From Thunnus maccoyii (Eukaryota; Chordata; Actinopteri; Scombriformes; Scombridae), in assembly GCF_910596095.1 (NCBI RefSeq), contig NC_056555.1:11586001-11650000 (forward strand): a stretch of 64,000 nt of DNA, in the 5' to 3' direction. Positions 55,960 to 64,000 of this stretch are shown here, piece by piece. Position 1 is the stretch's first letter. Each line of letters starts with the position of its first letter. The notes under the pieces were generated by a model, which saw only the letters and a program-made list of their open reading frames with translations, was not told the origin of the DNA and searched no databases. The translations under genes were made by a program, and so were the position numbers.

Positions 55960-56260
55960 GGCAGGCATGTGTAAAAAACTGATTTGCATAATTATTTTGA
56001 CTAATTTCCCTAAAATTAAATTTCCATCTATTATGCAAATGTGTGCACGCTCTGCTCACGCTTCGTCCGTTATTCTGTCATTAAATGGTTCCTGGAGTTA
56101 TCCAGGCTGATGCATCTCATGCCATTTGCTCTAATAATGTCACATTAATTTATTTGTCACAGATGCAAGTGTTCATGGCCCAGCTGCTCCATTATCTCAA
56201 CAGCAAAATTTATCATTTGTGCACAAATCAATGCAAAATTATAGTATTGTAAGGGTTTAA
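55960..56260. promoter_or_regulatory. candidate conserved noncoding enhancer
   Basis: Dense in octamer and homeodomain-type words: CTGATTTGCATAATTATTTT, ATTATGCAAATG, several TAAT cores and TTAATTTATTTGTCAC. It lies 4 kb upstream of the prickle1 coding region. Called on composition alone. Confidence 0.35.
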
Positions 56261-56465
56261 TCTTACACGCAACTTGAAAATGAGGCATTTTACAAAATGA
56301 TAACCAGCACAAAGCTGAGACAAATTATGGTATGTTTTGGAGGTTTTGAATTATTAAAAAGCAGCTTTCCTTTTTCTGTTTAAATATTGACTTTGCATCC
56401 TCCAAAGTCAACCTCATCCATCTCAGGAAATTCTCCCGAATCTGCTCACCCTGTTACTGACACTG

Positions 56466-56485
56466 CCCCCCCCCCCCCCCCCCCC
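56466..56485. repeat. poly-C run of 20 bases
   Basis: Twenty uninterrupted cytosines upstream of prickle1. Confidence 0.9.
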
Positions 56486-59384
56486 AACTTTCTATTTTGG
56501 TGATCTGAATGAATGGAAGGAGAGACGGGTCCCCGGTTCTCATCCCTCACATCGCCAGCCACACTGATGTCATTGTCAAAGAACACTTCACTTAAAGAAA
56601 CGTCAGACAAGCAGTCAGTTACAGAAGTGAAGAGTTTTGATATAAAATGAGATCTCGATATCTACATTATTAATTACAAAATCTAAAAAAAGTTGCACTT
56701 ATTGTCTAGAAAGAGTTTCTAAGGCCAGTGCAGAAAAAAACTGCCTGATACAAAACAGTGGACAACATACAAGAATTCATTTGATATGCTGGCGAAGTTT
56801 GATGTGATTTATTTGGACAAGGTCTACACCATCCGTCATTGTGAGAAGCTGAAAAGCAGCAACGGCTTCATTTAAAGAGTCTAAAATGACAAATGAGTTT
56901 GCTCAATTGTCCAGCAGACAAAGACGCCCTCTCCCCTGACAACCCCACAAAGTGACTTGCAGAGAGGGCAACAGAGCTGTTTGTCACATGCCAAATTACC
57001 TGCTACAAATGAGAAACGACTCAGTTAGCTAACTAGCTTAGGAGAGTGAGATAGAGCTAAAGATTCTGTGTGCACATAGAGATGGGAACGTCTATGTGCT
57101 TTGCCAACACGACCTTCTTTCCTGGCATGCCAGTGCATATTTGAAATTGAGAGAGAGAGAAGGGAAGCTTGGCAGTCCAGTCAGAGGGTAAACCTTTCAG
57201 AAAAGCTCTCAAGTTTTCCAGGGGTCTTGGCGCCACTCTGCAAAAGCCACTTTGTATTTAACCCTCGGAATGATGTGCATTGAGTTTCCTGAGATATTTA
57301 TCTGGATATGCATTCAGAAAGCTCTGGAAAATTTCTTCGACAGGTAGACAGGCAGAGAGTAAAACCTCTATATTTGTGACAGATAAGTACTTAATTCAGA
57401 TAACGAAAAGTGACAATGAACGGGTAAGGAATGCTCTGGCGTGAATAGAGGACAGGTCCGAGGATGAGTGGCTTTATCCCAGACAATAGGCAGATATCGG
57501 CCTTTCAGATTGGGCCTGGGCTTGTGGCCAGAGATCCACGGTTCTTTAGAAAACACAAGAGGAAAGTTGACCTTGCAGTCTCCTCTGCTTCCTCTTAGAG
57601 GAGAAGGAGCGACAGTGCAAAAAGGTTCAGGAAATTCTTTTTAATAAGCTCTTGTTGTTAGTGTTGTAAGTGTCAGTCTGTTATTCCTTTAAAGCCAAGG
57701 AACATAATGGAAAGAGATCTTTGACTTGTGTTTTTATTCATTTTTAGATTCATTGAGGCTATTAAATTTGTAGAATTATGACTTCACTGCAGTCCTTTAA
57801 GTAGACCAGATCACAAAAAGACAAAGAAACAAAATGTCGCCCTCAACATGACAAGCGATCATCCTGCAGCTTCCTGCCTACACAATATAAAGTAGGTTTT
57901 TAATGGGTCTTAGCCATTATAAGGCAAAGACATCATGTATCAGCTCTCTGTAGAGCCATTTGGACATGTGCTGAATGGATGATGCCTTGGTTGCTTTCAC
58001 ATGTCTGAGACTGATGAGCAGGAACTAACTAATGGAGGGTTTATGCAGTGACTTTTGACCCCAGCGCTCACAAATAAACACATGATGCACACACAGTGCA
58101 AGCACACAGTTCCTCAAAAAGCTGGGATTTCTTACATTTGACCTTTTTAATGTTAGAAAATGGCAAGTATTTAATGTTATAATTATATCACTTTTCACTA
58201 GCAACTATTTAAGATTCATTCCCACCACATATTCTATGACAGAGAAACTATAAATGGATGAATTTACTGCAAAACAACAACTGAACAAGTAAATTTAAGG
58301 ATAATATTGGCCCAAAATATCAGTCTAACCCTAAACTCAGTAAAGTCAGAAGTAATTTGGGAAGAAACCTTTTGATAAAGTCTCTCAAAGAACTTTCTGA
58401 GCAGTTTTTTTTAACTTGGCAAAAGCTTTGGACTGAGGTTCTGACAAGATCTAGTGGCCTTTTCTATTCTTGAAATCCTAGACCAAGTCTAGACAACACA
58501 TTTACTGCTCACACACCTGGCACACTTACTCTTTCTGGCCACACATTTCATCTAACTGAGAACTCAACTGGTAATTTGGCCTTTTCTTAACCTTTATTGT
58601 GCAGGGAAGCTTTGCTGAGTACTCTTTTTTTCAGCAGCACTGTGCTCTATTCTCATTTATGGCAGTAATTCACACCTGGACTCTACCACTAGCACTGTGT
58701 TTCATCCCCAGGAGGCAAGAAGGGGGTTTAACTGATCCCTTACAATGCAAATATCAGGGAGACATCCCTCTGGTTGTTCAAAACAGAAATCAACATAGGA
58801 CAATGACATGTCTCAACTTGTCGCAGGACAGTTCATCATAAAAAGCTAAAAAGCCAAACTCAAACAGAGCATGGAGGCCATTCCTTATGTTAAAGTAGCG
58901 TAGAGTGCAAAGACATGACAAAATATGCAAGATTTTCCAAATAGCTTTTCAACAGACCCAGTAACCCAGAATTCTGTTTCCAATATGCAACTATTTTGCA
59001 CAAGTTATCCGCTTTTCAGAGCCAGTCACAGGGCACAGAGCTGCAGACAGAAATTACTACAAAGGAGATGGCACACAGTGATACAATTTTTGACGATATA
59101 CAACCTGTCTATGCCGTTTGACACTAACCTGCCTCAATTTTTGCCACACCACAACACAACATCATCCAGGAAGGTGTTGGGTTGGCCAGACATGCAAGCA
59201 CATTCCTGGTGGATTACTCTTTAATGTGAACACAGTATATCTACTGTTTAGCTCAGGATCATTGTTGATTGATTAATTAATAGTTTTCCAGAGTTGTGAT
59301 TTTCAGTTTGTTTACACTTCAGACTTAGTGTGGGGGAAACAAATGAGATACTATTTATACAGCGTGTCCTTAAAAGGCACTGGT

Positions 59385-59485
59385 ACTGGCTAGCTGTTTC
59401 TCTGTGTTTCCAGTCTTTATGCTAAGCTAACTGGCTGCTGGCTGTAGTGTCATATTTAGCATACAGACATGAGAGTGGTATCAAT
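59385..59485. repeat. fragment of a teleost interspersed repeat
   Basis: CAGTCTTTATGCTAAGCTAA, then GGCTGCTGGCTGTAG and ACAGACATGAGAGTGGTATC. I recognise this block from a very common percomorph repeat. Boundaries approximate. Confidence 0.6.
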
Positions 59486-61299
59486 CTTGCGTTTACCAAA
59501 ATGTTTTACTACTCTGTGAAAAGGCTGCTCCTCTCCCTATTCACTAGGCCTTATTCCCCAACATTATCTTTGTTTTGTGTGAAATCATTGTTATTATCTG
59601 TCAAATATTTCCATAATAACAATAATTTGTTAATTCATCTGTTTTTCTAAAATAATTGAACATTGGTTGATATGTGTAGTGTATTTTTGTTGACAGGATT
59701 ATGGTCTGGTAGACAGGGCAGGCCATTCCGTACGTTTCTTTGAGTTATTGTTCCACCTGTGATGTCGGGGGTAGATCAGCTGCTCAATCAGGGATAGTGG
59801 CATAAGGTTTGCATCATTAGTTCCTCTTAGCAGTGAGGGACTAGGCATTGTTAGGGTGTGCAAAGATAGGTAAAACTGTTCTGTAGTGAATTACATTTGG
59901 TTGAACTTGGCCCACTTTCGACTGTTTGTGTGCCTATGTGAGATTGGGATTGTCAGCAGTAACAGAAAAATCCAATGTTAATAATGGTGTGGTGTCTTGT
60001 ATGCCTCGTATTTGTTTAGCTCACCCCCATACTTACTTGAACAGATGGTAGGTTCCAGTAAGGTGAGGCTGAGAAGATAAAAAACCACTCAGTGGTCAGT
60101 AAGGTAGAGAGTAGGTGGCAGCTTGCTGTGAGGCTGTAGATTTGATTTGTTTGTCTTTTTGCTTTGCTTAAGTTATTTTTGCTGAATTTCCAGGGGTTCA
60201 TTTTTGCCTCTGATTCATTAATATTTTTGTTAATAAACATCCCCTCCTGCCTGCTGACCTGCTTCATTAACATCCCTTTAAAAATATCCAGTGCTAAACA
60301 TCACGACCTTCATATTGGGTGGCGGCACTATACTCCTTCAAGCAAGACATTGAACTTCTTTGAACTTGTTGTAAATTCTCCTGAATAGTGTGAAGAGTAT
60401 TAGCTTGAAAAAAATACTGACAAGTAACACAACTGAACCAAAGTTGGCAAGCCCAGACAAATAAAGCACCATGGGGGCATTTCAAACTCTGAAAGTGAAA
60501 CTTGTTTTTCAAATGAAAAAATAAGTCCTCTGGTACTTATGATGCACATGATTATAGCTAAGAATGTTTTAGTTGGATAATATATAACCTCCTGTCTCAT
60601 GTATTGCCATGCATCACATGGCTTAATCTGTTGTTAGACTTGCAAAATAAAGAGACACTGTATCCATTTCAGATTTTAATCAGCAGTGTCCTGGGCCAAA
60701 TACACAATGGCTGACAAACCAGCTCGCACACAAATCTGCTTGACAAAAAGACCTCAGATCCACGTCTCAATTCACATCCATTGTGATTCCCCATTCAGCC
60801 CCATTCACACTGACAGATGCCTCTCAGCAGCCTTTCACACCAGGAAATGGATCTTTAGCCCTCTCTAACAAGGCCCACCAGCTTGACTTGCTGCCTCATA
60901 TCAGCTCTGGTGGAAGTTCTGCTCGGTGGTCTTGTCAGTTCAGTGTTAATATTCCTTGACACTCCTTGGACAAGTGTGATTTAAGTTTCTGGTCATAAAA
61001 CCCTCTGCTGAGATTTGTTAACCACCACAGGGTGTTACTTACGCACCTCTGGGACAATAGGAACAGCAATAAAAGTGCTGTAAAATGCAGGAAATTGTCA
61101 GCTAACTGGGATGGGAGCTTCAGTAGGGATTGGGTTGGAACTGCTGGCCTCAGTTTAGATTCTTCTTGTTCAGAGTTGCACAAATGATCTCTTTGAACAT
61201 GGAGCTTCTGTCTGCAGTCAGTGTGATTTCTCACAAGATCAATAAAGCTATATGGGTTTGCTTTGGGTTTAGAATGAGAAGCTGGCTTCAGTTACCAGT

Positions 61300-62481
61300 G
61301 GCTGGTATTTCTAAACTTGTAATCTGGATCAGCATGATCCAGATAATGAAATCTTTTCTCAGTTAAGGATCAAAATGATCTCACTGACTTTGTCCGAGTA
61401 TTTCAAAACATTGAAGGGTTGGATCACAGTGATCGCGATATGACCAGATAGGGTTTTCCAAATCTCGAGTCCCGGCCCCTGTATCTGAACAGAAAAAAAA
61501 CATGGTGGACCATTTCATGAAAGAAGCAAGTGGTAGCACAGCGTTGGCGTCCAAATTTAAGTAAACTTTTGTCCAGGGTGTGATTTGCCGGGGAAATGGT
61601 GCAGATTTGCCCACCTCTGGTCTACATATCCCTGCCTCTGCTGAGTTATTTTTATCCCCCTCATTGTGATTTACGCTGCTTCACCAATAGACCATATAAA
61701 ATATCTAAAATAAAAATAGGCTATTTAAAAAAATTTAAAAAAAAAAAATCTATGGAAAGCGCTACAATGTGACAACAGTCTATCGTGCAAACAACAATAA
61801 AATCACATAATGAGATAATCCATGTTGCTGAAATTACCAAACTAGTCTAAATACCTCAAATGGACAATAATGAGCCATAATAACAACAACAACAAACAAC
61901 CACACAGACAGCTTTCCTGCACTTCAGGCACTTGGAGAAGGTTTTCTGGTTTTTCAGTCATTATCCTCTGCTCTTTTTATCATTTAATTATGACTTGACG
62001 CAGTAGTCAGAGCACTCCGATGAATGCCATTGCACAAGAATGTTTAAACATAAACCGCAGGAAAATGAATGCATTTCATATACAGTTACATTTTACCTAG
62101 TGGCGGTTATAGGTATAAATGCCCATGTTTTCAATCTGGATATATCTTCATTATTTTTAACAATAGGGGATGCTACACTATTTTAGGAAAAGTCAAAGAC
62201 TGGGGGACATGAATAGTTCATTAAAACATTGTAATGTACAATTGGAAAAACCACTATGGGTAAATTTTACCCTGTGGCGGTTCTAGTGTTAAATTTTGAA
62301 ATACTCAAATGCAGCATTTTGTCAGGATTAAAGGTAGGATTGGATTACCAAATCTGAATCCAAATCTCCAGGATCAGAAATCTTTGCATCTGCTTTGAAA
62401 TACCCAATTTTAAGATCAGATCAGAATTTGATCCAATCCAACCAATATAATCCTGTGAGATCATTTTGAAATACTGGCTGC
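61300..62481. mobile_element. possible non-autonomous DNA transposon
   Basis: The left end has GGCTGGTATTTCTAAACTTG. The right end, reverse-complemented, has GCAGCCAGTATTTCAAAATG. Words such as AAAATGATCTCAC occur near both ends in opposite orientation. Internal sequence is noncoding. Ends are imperfect, so the call is tentative. Confidence 0.4.
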
Positions 62482-63687
62482 AGATGATGCCACAGATGCT
62501 AATGAATGTTGTTCTGTAAAAAGCATTACAAAATGGAAATAATCGCTGCTTCAGTACAGCTACTGTTCAGCCTTACATGTGTATCTGTCAATCTTTGTTG
62601 TGCTTCTGGTCCTGTCTGTATCCCTGCATATGTCGACAATTATTCTGATGTTGAAGCGGATTTTCAGTAAATCCCTTCACTATTCAAAGGCTGATTGGCG
62701 TATGTTGAAGAATTATTCTATTTCAGGGCTAAATAGGGCTGTCAAACAAAGCACAGAGGCTTCTCCTTATACATGTGTAGAGGTACGCTCTTTTATTATT
62801 ATTGTTTTTTTGTGATTTTGGCAAGGTCTACCTCACTTAAACCACTTAATACATGTCGTTACCTGAATCATGAGTGCAGAACAAGTCCAAGATGTCCCTG
62901 TAGGCTAAAATGCCTTGCCAAGCCAGAGTATCCTCTTGGATATAAAATGTTTCATCAGACAATTGAAGGATTATAAATCCACTGTGGAAAAACAACTGAT
63001 AATAGATGATGAAATGGGTTACTCTGCATTTCAAAAACAATGATAATCTCAGGTTAGATAATGTTCTGCAGAAAATGTTAATTGCACAACATTTATTCTT
63101 GCAGTACTGCATTATTTATTGATATGCATTTAAAACAAGACAATCTCCCATACCTGTATTTTTTGAGTGAATAAATGATGATCCCCTGCCCATTGTCCTG
63201 CTAGGAGTAGAGTAATTTTGTTGTTCTTCAGACCAGACTTCCTCAGTCAAATAACAATATATGGTGCTGATAATAAATGATACACAGTGGGAGCAGTGTT
63301 CTTCTGGCTCTGTTTTTATCTTGATCGAGCATATTCAAGGATTTCTGATGTGCATGTCCCCCCGCCCCCAGGACAAATTCTGGCATACGCTTGACCTGCC
63401 AAATCAAATTCAATTTTGATTTTTTTTGACTTATATTTTGCAGATTAGCCTCCTCCATCTTGCCCTCAATGTTGAGCGAAGTTCAGTGAGCAGAGCTAAA
63501 ACAGGCAGCGACATTAAACTCACCACAGTGTGAAGATCCTTTATAATACCAGAAATTAACATGAAGTGAGAGAGTACTTTCACACACTCTTACCACTTGA
63601 GTGAGGAACTGGAATATAAGTGAGAAACGCACCATCACAAAACTGTAATACCTATTAGGAAACAATAGGCCTATAGTCATTATAGTA

Positions 63688-63688
63688 C

Positions 63689-63726
<38 letters not shown>
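63688..63726. repeat. (GT)n-(GA)n microsatellite
   Basis: GT array directly followed by a GA array. A further GT run lies at about 63833-63853. Confidence 0.95.
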
Positions 63727-63727
<1 letters not shown>

Positions 63728-64000
63728 AAAAAAGAGTCTTGTGAATCCCATCCAACGCTAATTTGATATTGTTAAGTGATGCATTCCGTCTTTAATAAAA
63801 GCCAGGTCACTGTAACCAGCATTGTGAAAGAATGTGTGTGTGTGTGTGTGTGTTTGAAGCTTCCTAATAAAAACCCAGGCCAATGCGATCACATTTCATC
63901 ACACAGTATCTGCGCTTTAAAATGATCCTCTACAGGCGAGAAAGAACAGGCAGATATTTACAGCTGGAACAGAGGAGAGCAGTGACAAAAATGGAAAAAA

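Larger units (their letters stand above)
55641..64000. other. upstream noncoding region, no gene recognised
   Basis: No coding exon, tRNA or known RNA gene supported on either strand. Contains a poly-C run, a possible conserved element (55960-56260), a fish repeat fragment (59385-59485), a putative DNA transposon (61300-62481) and GT/GA microsatellites near the end. Confidence 0.6.

Noticed and set aside
58599..59224. Two open frames of 80 and 99 codons upstream of prickle1
   Set aside because: No similarity, no coding bias visible, and no splice sites that would connect them.

Overview
The window is nuclear DNA from a ray-finned fish, most likely a percomorph teleost. It has spliced vertebrate-type genes with GT-AG introns, many CA/GT and GA microsatellites, long poly-C runs, and interspersed repeats of kinds I recognise from percomorph genomes. 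I cannot name the species.

Four protein-coding genes can be rebuilt exon by exon, and all reading frames close exactly: yaf2 (minus, 4 coding exons, 186 aa), zcrb1 (minus, 7 coding exons, 221 aa), pphln1 (plus, 9 coding exons plus a one-base start, 381 aa) and prickle1 (minus, 7 coding exons, 926 aa, or 908 aa from an internal start). The grouping YAF2-ZCRB1/PPHLN1-PRICKLE1 matches the human 12q12 neighbourhood, which supports the orthology calls.

Layout: 1-2614 is a repeat plus the probable yaf2 3' UTR. 2615-15167 is yaf2, mostly one 11-kb intron that holds a long palindrome, a MITE and an old interspersed repeat. 15168-16782 is the yaf2 promoter and intergenic DNA. 16783-19110 is zcrb1. 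About 19020-19215 is a head-to-head zcrb1/pphln1 promoter. 19216-40699 is pphln1, whose introns carry a LINE tail, MITEs and a possible alternative terminal exon. 40700-42735 is the convergent 3' UTR space between pphln1 and prickle1. 42736-51728 is the prickle1 coding region. 51741-64000 is prickle1 upstream or 5' intronic DNA with no coding gene that I can support.

The genes do not form a pathway. YAF2 (variant Polycomb PRC1) and periphilin-1 (HUSH silencing complex) are both chromatin repressors. ZCRB1 is a U11/U12 minor-spliceosome protein. Prickle1 is a planar cell polarity adaptor. I found no wholly new system. The most interesting sequence-level observations are the 121-bp near-perfect palindrome, a stop-free 99-nt intron in prickle1, a start codon split by an intron in pphln1, a frame-compatible candidate alternative last exon in pphln1, and a CLEAR/USF palindrome in the yaf2 promoter.
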